NCBI RefSeq assembly: GCF_003815915.1
Contig: NZ_CP033929.1
Coordinates: 1,798,001 to 1,862,000, forward strand
Source of the DNA: Chryseobacterium indoltheticum
Lineage (GTDB): Bacteria; Bacteroidota; Bacteroidia; Flavobacteriales; Weeksellaceae
Direction of reading: 5' to 3'
Length of the DNA stretch: 64,000 nucleotides
The position numbers and the translations under genes are program-made. Positions 54,744 through 63,232 of the stretch are shown here, piece by piece (the first letter of the stretch is position 1; every line of letters starts with the position of its first letter). Below the pieces are notes generated by a model. That model ran no database searches. It was not told where the DNA came from and saw only the letters and a program-made list of their open reading frames with translations.

Positions 54744-56219
54744 TTAGTAAGCTTTCGCAAATAAAACTCTTCTTTTTGATGGTTTTCCTGAAAGTAAGGA
54801 AACTCCTTCTTCAATGTCATCATCCATAGGAATACATCTGATGGTTGCTTTGGTTTCTTCTTTGATCTGCTCTTCTTCTTCAGCAGTTCCGTCCCAATGT
54901 GCATAGATAAATCCAGGTTTTTCCTCTAAAACTTTTTTAAATTCATCATAAGAATCTACTTTCGTGATATTGTCTTTTCTAAATTCAAAAGCTTTAGTGT
55001 ACATATCCTTTTGAATGGTCTTCAACAAATCTTCGATATAAGAGTCAAGACCTTCCAATGGGCGTGTTTCTTTCGTAAGATTATCTCTTCTTGCAATTTC
55101 TACAGATTTGTTTTCTAAATCTCTTGGTCCCATTGCAATTCTTAAAGGAACACCTTTCAATTCATATTCAGCGAATTTCCATCCCGGTTTGTTTTGAGTG
55201 TCATTATCAAATTTTACTGAAATTCCTTTCAGTTTTAATTTATTCTGAATTTCCAATGCTACCTCACTGATTTGATTTAATTGCTCTTCTCCCTTGAAAA
55301 TAGGAACAATAACCACCTGAATCGGAGCTAAAGTAGGAGGAAGTACTAAACCGAAATCATCAGAGTGCGTCATAATCAAAGCACCCATTAAACGTGTAGA
55401 AGTTCCCCAAGAAGTTGCCCAAGCGTGTTCTATTTTACCTTCTTTGTTGGTGAATTTTACGTCAAATGCCTTTGCAAAGTTCTGTCCAAGAAAGTGAGAT
55501 GTTCCAGCCTGAAGAGCTTTTCCATCCTGCATTAATGCTTCTATACAGTAGGTTTCATCAGCACCTGCAAATCTCTCTGAAGGTGTTTTTAAACCTTGTA
55601 CAACCGGCATTGCCATAAAGTTTTCTGCAAAATCTGCATATACTTTATTCATTTTTTCGGCTTCTTCTACTGCTTCATCTTTCGTAGCATGAGCGGTATG
55701 ACCTTCTTGCCACAAAAATTCTGAAGTTCTTAAAAATAAACGGGTTCTCATTTCCCAACGTACAACATTTGCCCACTGATTGATAAGAATTGGTAAATCT
55801 CTGTATGACTGAATCCAGCCTTTATAAGTATTCCAGATGATTGCTTCAGAAGTTGGTCTTACAATAAGTTCTTCTTCTAATTTGGCTTCCGGATCAACAA
55901 TTAGTTTTCCGGGATTATCTGGGTCATTTTTTAGTCTGTAATGAGTTACAACTGCACACTCTTTGGCAAAACCTTCAGCGTTTTTTTCTTCAGCTTCAAA
56001 CAGGCTTTTGGGCACAAATAGGGGGAAGTAAGCATTAACGTGACCTGTTTCTTTGAACTTTTTGTCCATCTCGTCACGCATTTTTTCCCAGATTGCATAT
56101 CCGTATGGTTTTATAACCATAGAGCCTCTTACGCCTGAGTTTTCTGCCAAATCAGCTTTCACAACCAATTCATTATACCATTTGCTGTAATCTTCGCTTC
56201 TTGAAGTTAATTTTGCCAT
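54744..56219 (-). CDS. proS: Prolyl-tRNA synthetase (short, eukaryote/archaeal-like type)
   Basis: 491 residues; charges tRNA-Pro with proline. Class II motifs are visible: [23 protein letters not shown] (motif region), [24 protein letters not shown], and the anticodon-binding C-terminal half. It lacks the editing insertion of the long bacterial type and has the C-terminal extension of the archaeal/eukaryotic form, the type found in Bacteroidetes. No operon partner; upstream is the divergent lipoprotein gene. Confidence 0.96.
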   Translation of the reverse strand: MAKLTSRSEDYSKWYNELVVKADLAENSGVRGSMVIKPYGYAIWEKMRDEMDKKFKETGHVNAYFPLFVPKSLFEAEEKNAEGFAKECAVVTHYRLKNDPDNPGKLIVDPEAKLEEELIVRPTSEAIIWNTYKGWIQSYRDLPILINQWANVVRWEMRTRLFLRTSEFLWQEGHTAHATKDEAVEEAEKMNKVYADFAENFMAMPVVQGLKTPSERFAGADETYCIEALMQDGKALQAGTSHFLGQNFAKAFDVKFTNKEGKIEHAWATSWGTSTRLMGALIMTHSDDFGLVLPPTLAPIQVVIVPIFKGEEQLNQISEVALEIQNKLKLKGISVKFDNDTQNKPGWKFAEYELKGVPLRIAMGPRDLENKSVEIARRDNLTKETRPLEGLDSYIEDLLKTIQKDMYTKAFEFRKDNITKVDSYDEFKKVLEEKPGFIYAHWDGTAEEEEQIKEETKATIRCIPMDDDIEEGVSLLSGKPSKRRVLFAKAY

Positions 56220-56290
56220 TAATTTTTTTTTAATATTTTAACTTTTCTAAAATTATGTAATCTAAAAATAAAAATCTATTTTTGATAGAT

Positions 56291-56320
56291 TTTTGTTACC
56301 AATAAGTTGGTATATTTTTG
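56291..56320 (+). promoter_or_regulatory. Promoter of the Gly/Trp-rich lipoprotein gene
   Basis: TTTTG (56291-56295) and TATTTTTG (56313-56320) with a 17-nt spacer match the Bacteroidetes -33/-7 promoter plan. The start codon is 45 nt further on. Confidence 0.7.
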
Positions 56321-56365
56321 GTACAGAATGCAAATATAATTTAAATTAAAAATTTTTACATTATC

Positions 56366-57436
56366 ATGAAAAGAAATATACATAAAAATTTACTTGGAAT
56401 GCTAAAATCAAAAGGTATTTTGGCAGTTGCAGGTGGATTGTTGTTAATGTCTTGTGGTGCACAGATGGGTGGGTATAGCGAGACTGATGGGGTGTATTAC
56501 GACCCAAATAAAGATACGTTGCCGGAAGGTGTCATCATCAATGGTAATGAAGGAAACAGAGTAGGAGAATATTATGATTATTATCAGGATGATTCTAATC
56601 TGGTTCAAAACGCGCAAATAAATGCTGCTCAACAAGATAACCGCTACAGCAACTGGAGTAATTCTGATTGGAACAGTAATGCTACCGATTCTGATTGGGG
56701 AATGTTCGCAGGTAACGAAACCAACTACTACGATAATTCGTGGGGAATGATGGGTTGGGGCTCACCTTGGGGCTGGGGCGGAGGCTTCGGTTCTTATTGG
56801 GGTTCTGGCTGGGGCATGGGAATGTCTTTCGGTTGGGGTAACTCTTGGGGCTGGGGAGGCTACAATCCTTATTGGGGAATGGGCTGGAATAATTACTGGG
56901 GATACAACCCTTACTGGGGCGGTTACTACGGAATTCCTTATTGGGGATACAATTCATATTGGGGTGGCTATAACAGACTTCCTTACGCAAGAAGCGGAGC
57001 AAATGGAAGATTCGGTACTTCTGGATCAGGATCTTACAGAACGAATAATTCTGCTTTAAAAGGTAATTATAATAACGGTTCTGGTTTCAGAAATAATAAT
57101 TCCGGAATGAGAGCCGGATCGTACAGATCTTCAAATATGAATAATAATGGAGGGTACAGAAGTAACAACGGAGGCTACCGTAATCCGAATAATGGGATGA
57201 GACCTAATATGAATAACGGGGTAAGACCTACAAGACCAAATTATAACTACAATCAACAACAATCTCAACCAAGATACAGAAATGAAAGTACCAGACCAAG
57301 TGATAATGGAGGTTTCAGATCAGGAGGTTTTAATTCTGGAAGTAGCGGTGGCGGCTTCAGAGGTGGCTCTTCAGGTGGTGGAGGTGGTATGAGATCAGGC
57401 GGCGGAGGCGGCGGTTTCAGATCTGGTGGTAGATAA
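56366..57436 (+). CDS. Low-complexity Gly/Trp/Asn/Tyr-rich lipoprotein
   Basis: 356 residues. A type II signal peptide ends in a lipobox (LMSCGAQ, Cys at about 31). A Asp/Tyr/Asn stretch follows, then a block (about 120-215) built almost only of Trp, Gly, Tyr, Asn and Ser (repeats like YWGGYNPYWG), then an Arg/Asn/Gly-rich tail with repeated RSGG and NNGGYR. It should be exposed at the cell surface. No homologous fold is recognised. The FadL-type gene follows 30 nt later in the same direction. Confidence 0.75.
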   Translation: MKRNIHKNLLGMLKSKGILAVAGGLLLMSCGAQMGGYSETDGVYYDPNKDTLPEGVIINGNEGNRVGEYYDYYQDDSNLVQNAQINAAQQDNRYSNWSNSDWNSNATDSDWGMFAGNETNYYDNSWGMMGWGSPWGWGGGFGSYWGSGWGMGMSFGWGNSWGWGGYNPYWGMGWNNYWGYNPYWGGYYGIPYWGYNSYWGGYNRLPYARSGANGRFGTSGSGSYRTNNSALKGNYNNGSGFRNNNSGMRAGSYRSSNMNNNGGYRSNNGGYRNPNNGMRPNMNNGVRPTRPNYNYNQQQSQPRYRNESTRPSDNGGFRSGGFNSGSSGGGFRGGSSGGGGGMRSGGGGGGFRSGGR

Positions 57437-57466
57437 TATTAAACTTAATAACTATTAAAAAAAATA

Positions 57467-58894
57467 ATGTTAAAAAAATCTCTAGTATTAATAGGTGTAA
57501 CTGCAGCATTTTATTTGCAGGCTCAGGATATATCGGTTATAAGAAATTCGATTGATGTTTACTCAAACACTCCAATGACTGGTTCTTCGAAGTTTAATGC
57601 AATGGCAGGATCAAACGGAGCTTTGGGTGGTGATGCTACATCATTACTTACTAACCCTGCCGGTCTGGGTGTTGCAATTGCAGGTGATGTTTCGGCTACT
57701 TTATCGATTACGGGTAATAAAAATACAAGCACTTTAGCAGGATCTTCAGTTAACTATAATATTACAAAAGGAAATATCGGAAATGCGGGAGGTGTTGCAA
57801 CTTTTCAATTGATGACAGAATCACCTTGGAAATTTATTAATTTGGGAGCAAGTATTTCTACACAGTCACTTGAAAACTATGTAGAAACTGCAGGTAACAC
57901 AAATATTTCAATTCCAAAAAATCTTGTTGACGATTCAGGAAATGCTGTAGTTGGTAATCTTGCTTATTTAGGGCATGCTTATAACAGATATGGAACTCAG
58001 ACCAAATTTAATCTTGGGGTGGGTGCCAATTATAATAACTCTCTATATCTTGGTGCAAGTATTAATATGCATTATGTAGATTTGGAGCAGTATGACAGCG
58101 CCAATTTTGGTTTGGATTTAGACAATACAATATATTCATTTGATAAACAATACACGCCGTTTTCTGAAAAATCGAATGGCTTCTCTGCAACTTTGGGGGT
58201 AATTGGTAAAATCACCAATCAATTGAGATTAGGGGCTTCAATCGAATCTCCTACTTGGTGGAGTATGGATAGAATCTACTCAGATTATTATACTGGGACT
58301 GACGGATTGGTTTATTTTGATAATTTTATAGAAGACAGATCTTTCAGATCGCCTATGAAAGCTACTTTAAGTGGTGCATTTGTTCCTACTAAGAATTTTG
58401 CGATTAACGTAGATTATACTTTAGGATTAACGAAACCTAAATATAAAGTTCAGGGTGAAGCAGAAAGTGAATTGAATTCTTTCTTTAGTGATTCTTACAA
58501 AAACTTATCAGAAATAAGAGTCGGAGCAGAATACAGAATCAAAGCTTTCAGATTGAGAGGTGGTTATTCTTACGCTTCAAGTCCTTTTGATGCAATGACG
58601 ATCAGTTCGTTTTCAAACAATGGAGTAGCGGGAGATAATAATTACAGCGACTTGATTTTAGGAGCAAGAAACACGATTGGTGCAGGTTTAGGATATGACT
58701 TCGGTAAATTCTATGTTGATGCAGCGTATCAGAACATCAGTTCAAAATACAAAAATCCTTTCTTAAGCGGAAATGAAAGTTATGGAACAGGATATTATTC
58801 AGGAGACTTTGATGTAGCATCACCAAGCTCAGTAGTTTCAGACGTTAAGAATATTAGAAATAATTTCTTTTTAACTGTTGGTTGGAAATTCTAA
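57467..58894 (+). CDS. Outer-membrane protein transport protein, FadL/OMPP1-type
   Basis: 475 residues with a signal peptide (LKKSLVLIGVTAAFYLQAQ). The opening of the mature part, SKFNAMAGSNGALGGDATSLLTNPAGLGVA, is the typical hatch and first strand of FadL/OMPP1/TodX channels; the rest is beta-rich, ending in an aromatic residue (FFLTVGWKF). Such channels take up hydrophobic compounds. It is in an apparent operon with the preceding low-complexity lipoprotein, which suggests a shared surface role. Confidence 0.88.
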   Translation: MLKKSLVLIGVTAAFYLQAQDISVIRNSIDVYSNTPMTGSSKFNAMAGSNGALGGDATSLLTNPAGLGVAIAGDVSATLSITGNKNTSTLAGSSVNYNITKGNIGNAGGVATFQLMTESPWKFINLGASISTQSLENYVETAGNTNISIPKNLVDDSGNAVVGNLAYLGHAYNRYGTQTKFNLGVGANYNNSLYLGASINMHYVDLEQYDSANFGLDLDNTIYSFDKQYTPFSEKSNGFSATLGVIGKITNQLRLGASIESPTWWSMDRIYSDYYTGTDGLVYFDNFIEDRSFRSPMKATLSGAFVPTKNFAINVDYTLGLTKPKYKVQGEAESELNSFFSDSYKNLSEIRVGAEYRIKAFRLRGGYSYASSPFDAMTISSFSNNGVAGDNNYSDLILGARNTIGAGLGYDFGKFYVDAAYQNISSKYKNPFLSGNESYGTGYYSGDFDVASPSSVVSDVKNIRNNFFLTVGWKF

Positions 58895-58913
58895 AATACT
58901 ATTTCTAAAATAT

Positions 58914-58953
58914 AAAAAAGGCTTCGGGAAAAATTTCTCGAAGCCTTTTTATT
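58914..58953. terminator. Bidirectional terminator after the FadL-type gene
   Basis: A 12-bp perfect stem AAAAAGGCTTCG / CGAAGCCTTTTT with T runs on both strands; it serves the FadL-type gene and the ZIP gene ending at 58970. Confidence 0.88.
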
Positions 58954-58969
58954 TATCTTAAAATTAAAT

Positions 58970-59686
58970 TTAATGATGATGTCCTACATGAGAATGATCA
59001 TGAAATAAATGCATCATTAAAGCTAACGAAACTCCCAAAATGACCAAGCCAATTTTAGACCAATCAATATTGTGATTTTTATTACTTTCAAATATAATAA
59101 CAGAAGAAATATGCAGAAAGATTCCACCTACAATGGCTAAGAAGTAAGGTTGCCAATCTGGATTGAAATAATTACCCAGAAGCATTCCGAATGGTGAAGC
59201 TAAAGCAAATAAAGCAACAATTAATATCGATGGATAAGATATTTTTGAATTTGTTCTGTTAAATAAAAATGCTCCCAAAATAAACGAAATAGGCAAGTTA
59301 TGAAACAAAATCCCCAACAAATAAGGTGAAAATGGATTCGTTTCATTCGCTAAAGGAATTCCTTCAATAAAAGCATGAATAAAAAGCCCGACCATTAATG
59401 CCATCGGCAGAATATTGCTTTCTCCGTGATGGTGAAAATGTCCGTGCTCAAAACCTTTAGTCAAAGCTTCAAGAATCATCTGTAACAAAACTCCGCCAAT
59501 GACGAAGATCCCAAGATTACCAATATCTGAAGTGTAAACCTGAGGAAAAACTTCATTTAAACAAATGGTAATTAAAAACCCGGCACTTAAAATCAATAAA
59601 TTTTTGGAAAATTTTTCTTTTTGTCCAAAATACTTACCGAGTAAAACTCCGGCAACGACACTTAATATAAGGAGAATGAAAATCAT
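58970..59686 (-). CDS. ZIP-family metal transporter
   Basis: 238 residues from the ATG at 59686. Eight hydrophobic helices; a His-rich loop (HGHFHHHGESN, about 95-105) and a His-rich C-terminus (HDHSHVGHHH) bind metal. HAFIEGIPLA and FHNLP supply the membrane metal-site residues. ZIP proteins import zinc or iron. It is preceded by a small membrane gene that ends 2 nt before it. Confidence 0.9.
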   Translation of the reverse strand: MIFILLILSVVAGVLLGKYFGQKEKFSKNLLILSAGFLITICLNEVFPQVYTSDIGNLGIFVIGGVLLQMILEALTKGFEHGHFHHHGESNILPMALMVGLFIHAFIEGIPLANETNPFSPYLLGILFHNLPISFILGAFLFNRTNSKISYPSILIVALFALASPFGMLLGNYFNPDWQPYFLAIVGGIFLHISSVIIFESNKNHNIDWSKIGLVILGVSLALMMHLFHDHSHVGHHH

Positions 59687-59687
59687 A

Positions 59688-59939
59688 TTAATTAAAAAGG
59701 GGTGATAAGCAATATAAAACAATAATTAGATTCACAATTGTAATGATGAGGTGTATCTTAAAATTAGTCCTATTTTTAAATAGAAATATTTTGAGAAAAA
59801 TTAAAAATATTCCAAGAATTAGTAATAAACTAGAGATAACAAATGGCAATGGAGGAGTATGGCTATGAAAATATCCGAATTTAATTCCACTAAATATTGA
59901 AATTATTGTTAATATCGCAAATAATATATTAGTCACCAT
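59688..59939 (-). CDS. Small membrane protein ahead of the ZIP gene
   Basis: 83 residues with three hydrophobic stretches (about 5-20, 32-50, 62-80) and almost no charged loops. No family recognised. It ends 2 nt before the ZIP start, so the two are almost certainly one transcript and probably work together. Confidence 0.6.
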   Translation of the reverse strand: MVTNILFAILTIISIFSGIKFGYFHSHTPPLPFVISSLLLILGIFLIFLKIFLFKNRTNFKIHLIITIVNLIIVLYCLSPLFN

Positions 59940-59967
59940 TCCAATTGCAATTTTTTAAATTATCGGT

Positions 59968-60693
59968 TTATTTTTTCTTAAATAAATTGATGCAACGTGG
60001 CGAAATATCTTTATTGAAATCATTCAATTGATAATCTCCCCAGATTTTAACGCTTTCAAAACCGCTTTCTTCAGCGTAGTTTTTAATGGTTTCTAAAGTA
60101 TGAAGCTTTACTTTTTCAAAAAAGTGATGAGATTTTCCGTCTGCTTCAAATCTTATGTTTTTTATGATATGTCGGTCTTCGATTTTTTTAGAAATTTTAA
60201 AATCAATTCCTTCTCTGCTGATAATTGTTTCAGGAACCAAATTTTTTCGAACGAACTCTTCATTCAGATAATCCAAAACAAAATAGCCGTCTTTTTTCAA
60301 AACATTGCAAACCGATTTAAAGACTTTTTTATCATCCTCTTCATTATCAAAATATCCGAAACTTGTAAAAAGATTAAAAACCGCATCTACAGGATCGTAA
60401 TCAATAGGATTTCGCATATCGTGAACATCAAAAATCAATGTTTGGTTCTCAAACTGTCTATTATGCTCAATACTTTGACGGGAAAGATCGAGTCCTAATA
60501 CATCATACCCTAATTTATTAAGAAAAACCGAGTGTCTTCCCTTTCCACAAGCGAGATCAATGATTTTTGCTGATTGAGAAAGCTCTAATTCTGAAGTAAG
60601 CTTTGTAATAAAATTTTCAGCTTCTGTGTAATCTCTGTTGCTGTATAATAAGTGATAATAAGGGGTATCAAACCACGATTCAAACCATTCCAT
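59968..60693 (-). CDS. Class I SAM-dependent methyltransferase
   Basis: 241 residues. SAM-binding motif I is IIDLACGKGRHSVFL at about 43-57, then motif II GLDLS and motif III DAVFNLFTSFGYF. The substrate is unknown; relatives act on small molecules or proteins. A -7 box 4 nt before the ATG suggests a leaderless transcript; the gene is divergent from the RNA methyltransferase gene at 60816. Confidence 0.88.
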   Translation of the reverse strand: MEWFESWFDTPYYHLLYSNRDYTEAENFITKLTSELELSQSAKIIDLACGKGRHSVFLNKLGYDVLGLDLSRQSIEHNRQFENQTLIFDVHDMRNPIDYDPVDAVFNLFTSFGYFDNEEDDKKVFKSVCNVLKKDGYFVLDYLNEEFVRKNLVPETIISREGIDFKISKKIEDRHIIKNIRFEADGKSHHFFEKVKLHTLETIKNYAEESGFESVKIWGDYQLNDFNKDISPRCINLFKKK

Positions 60694-60697
60694 GATG

Positions 60698-60705
60698 CAA
60701 AAATA
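60698..60705 (-). promoter_or_regulatory. -7 promoter box of the class I methyltransferase gene
   Basis: TATTTTTG on the minus strand, followed by CATC and the ATG; transcription would begin at the start codon. Confidence 0.6.
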
Positions 60706-60803
60706 GTGTTTTTGGTTGATGGTACATCGTTGTTGGTTGATGGTTTTTATAAGATAGAGCGATTTCTATCAACTATAAACTGACAACCAACAACTAAAAT
60801 CAC

Positions 60804-60811
60804 TATTTTTG
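60804..60811 (+). promoter_or_regulatory. -7 promoter box of the RNA methyltransferase gene
   Basis: TATTTTTG, then CAAA, then the ATG at 60816: the same 4-nt spacing as at mnmE. Confidence 0.6.
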
Positions 60812-60815
60812 CAAA

Positions 60816-61985
60816 ATGGATACAGAAAATCTAAAAATTCAGATAAAAACTTTCTTCGGGTTAGAGCCAATTCTTGCTGAGGAAGTTAAAAAATTAGGCG
60901 GAAAAAATGTAGAACTTAAAAACCGTGCAGTAAACTGTGAGGGAGATTTGGGTTTTTTATATAAAATCAATTATTCTGCAAGAACAGCATTGAAAGTTCT
61001 TGTTCCGATTGACGAATTTAAGGCGTATAACGAAACAAAATATTACGATAAACTTTTCAAATTTGAATGGGACGAATTCATGGATGTCGATCAGACATTT
61101 GCCATCGATTCTACGGTAAACTCAGAAAGATTCAGTCATTCTCAGTTTATGACCTTCAAAATGAAAGATGCCATCGTAGATTATTTCCAAAATAAATACG
61201 GGAAAAGACCGAGTATTGAAACAAAATCTCCGGATATCAAATTTCACTTGCATATTGACAGAGAATTGGTGACGATTTCGTTAGACTCTTCCGGTGATGC
61301 TTTGTTTAAAAGAGGATACAGAAAAGAGCAGGGCGAAGCGCCAATAAATGAGGTTCTGGCAAGTGGAATGCTGCAATTGGCAGGTTGGGACGGAAAAGGA
61401 AACTTTCTGGATCCTATGTGTGGCTCGGGAACACTTCTTATTGAAGCTGCAATGATTGCTTTGGATCTTCCGGCACAGACTTTCAGAAGAAGATTCGGCT
61501 TTCAGAACTGGAAAAATTATGATTCCGATTTATTTTCAAAAATAAAAGAAGTAAGAATCAATCGTGTGAGAGAATTCACCGGTAAAATCGTAGGTTACGA
61601 TATCGATGGAAGAATGTTGAATGCCGCAGAAGCCAACATAGAATCTGCAGAAATGGAAGATATTATCGAAGTAAGAAGAGAAAATTTCTTTGATACCAAG
61701 AAAGATTTATTCCCATTGCTGATGGTTTTCAATCCGCCTTACGATGAGAGAATTTCTATTAATGATGACGATTTTTACAAGAAAATAGGAGATACTTTCA
61801 AAACAAATTATCCAAATACTTTGGCCTGGCTGATTTCTTCAGACTTAGAAGCGGTAAAGAAAATCGGTCTGCGACCTTCAAGAAAAATAAAACTTTTCAA
61901 CGGAAAACTGGAAACCAGATTTTTACAGTATGAAATGTATGAAGGAACGAAAAAAGTTCATAAATTAGAAAACAAAGAAGAATAA
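60816..61985 (+). CDS. THUMP-domain RNA methyltransferase (RlmL/Trm14-type)
   Basis: 389 residues. The N-terminal THUMP RNA-binding domain (about 40-155) is followed by the methyltransferase domain: LDPMCGSGTLLIEAA (SAM loop, about 195-209) and NPPYDER (catalytic, about 307). This is the m2G RNA methyltransferase group acting on 23S rRNA G2445 in relatives. The start codon sits only 4 nt after a -7 box. A small membrane gene follows by 3 nt. Confidence 0.9.
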   Translation: MDTENLKIQIKTFFGLEPILAEEVKKLGGKNVELKNRAVNCEGDLGFLYKINYSARTALKVLVPIDEFKAYNETKYYDKLFKFEWDEFMDVDQTFAIDSTVNSERFSHSQFMTFKMKDAIVDYFQNKYGKRPSIETKSPDIKFHLHIDRELVTISLDSSGDALFKRGYRKEQGEAPINEVLASGMLQLAGWDGKGNFLDPMCGSGTLLIEAAMIALDLPAQTFRRRFGFQNWKNYDSDLFSKIKEVRINRVREFTGKIVGYDIDGRMLNAAEANIESAEMEDIIEVRRENFFDTKKDLFPLLMVFNPPYDERISINDDDFYKKIGDTFKTNYPNTLAWLISSDLEAVKKIGLRPSRKIKLFNGKLETRFLQYEMYEGTKKVHKLENKEE

Positions 61986-61988
61986 AAA

Positions 61989-62387
61989 ATGTCTTTTCAT
62001 ATTTTTGATGGTTTAGATTTTCTTGCAGATTTACTGAGTTTGGATTTTTCTTCAAAATCAGAATCAGTGAATTCTAAAAAGAATAAGAATTCTAAAAAAT
62101 CAAAATATACAACAGCATTGTGGAGTGGAGGCTTTCTTTTGATCGCTTCCATTCTTTATTTTATTGTTTTCAAAGATCCTTTACCGGAAGAGAATTTCGT
62201 ACAAACTTTATTGATTTGCATTCTCATCGGTTTTCTTATATCATTTGTCTTGTTTTTCTCGCTTTATCAGCTCGGGATTTTTTATTTTAAGAGTCTCTTA
62301 AAATTTATTTTCTTTAGCGGTTCGGTGATTTTACTGCTGATTTCTTTTGTACTGTTCATGTATTACAAATCAGGGATTTTCTTTTAG
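61989..62387 (+). CDS. Small membrane protein, function unknown
   Basis: 132 residues. A hydrophilic start with a Ser/Lys run (NSKKNKNSKKSK) is followed by three hydrophobic helices (about 44-60, 72-92, 105-125). No family recognised. It is translated from the same transcript as the RNA methyltransferase, which starts 3 nt before. Confidence 0.65.
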   Translation: MSFHIFDGLDFLADLLSLDFSSKSESVNSKKNKNSKKSKYTTALWSGGFLLIASILYFIVFKDPLPEENFVQTLLICILIGFLISFVLFFSLYQLGIFYFKSLLKFIFFSGSVILLLISFVLFMYYKSGIFF

Positions 62388-62651
62388 AAATACTTTTCAT
62401 TTCGTTTAATCATGTGTACTTAGATAGAAAGTATCCGTCAACATCAGAAATCCCTCTGTTTGGTTCAAAATGTTATCTATCGGTCTATAAATGTAAACTG
62501 TACATACCAGAATGCAATCTGAACGGTTCGTAAAGCTATCTGCTTCATGCTAAATATGAATTGTATACCTCACAATATGCTCTTTCAATAACAAAATACC
62601 ATTTGTCTGCTTAGGAAAACTGCCTTTCCGTATATTTTTAAGATGAAACAG

Positions 62652-62999
62652 TTAAATTTCTTCTTTTTTCTGCCAAGGAAACTTGCCTTCTACCTCAACC
62701 TGAATAGAGATGCTCAAAAAAGTACGAATGAGAACGATTAATCCCAAAGCTAAAAGTCGATCAATTGTAGGTTCAGTAACCACAGTAGCGATAATATCTC
62801 CTGCAACAAGAATCTCAAGACCCAATAAAATTGCTTTTCCCAATTCCTGTTTCAATATTTTGTAAGATCTCGGATTGGTACCCTGAATAGAAAATATAAA
62901 TTTGACCAAAGCGATTACGGCTCCGGCGAAAATGGTAAGCACTCCGATGATTTCAATGATTCTGGCAACATAATCTATATAAATTTTAGCTTCTTCCAT
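62652..62999 (-). CDS. DUF1622 family membrane protein
   Basis: 115 residues with three predicted helices. The DUF1622 pattern is visible: IIEIIGVLTIFAGAVIALVKF near the start, KQELGKAILLGLEILVAGDIIATVV, and IVLIRTFLSISIQVEVEG near the end. Function unknown. It stands alone on the minus strand with about 260 nt of empty sequence on its downstream side. Confidence 0.9.
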   Translation of the reverse strand: MEEAKIYIDYVARIIEIIGVLTIFAGAVIALVKFIFSIQGTNPRSYKILKQELGKAILLGLEILVAGDIIATVVTEPTIDRLLALGLIVLIRTFLSISIQVEVEGKFPWQKKEEI

Positions 63000-63209
63000 A
63001 ACAGTCTACACTTTTTAAGAGAAAATTAAGATAGCAATTTTATTTAATTAAACGGTTGTGGATTTTACAAGTACCATCGCAATTTATACTTAAAGAAATT
63101 GTATTTCTTTAAAATGAAATTGTTTACCTTAAAAAATATTATTTACTTAAAAACATTGTCTCTCACTGCGATTAAAACTAATTTATATTTTTGACTAACA
63201 ATTCAATTC

Positions 63210-63217
63210 TACATTTG
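63210..63217 (+). promoter_or_regulatory. -7 promoter box of the glycosyltransferase gene
   Basis: TACATTTG, 15 nt before the ATG at 63233. Confidence 0.6.
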
Positions 63218-63232
63218 CAAGCTGAAGTACAA

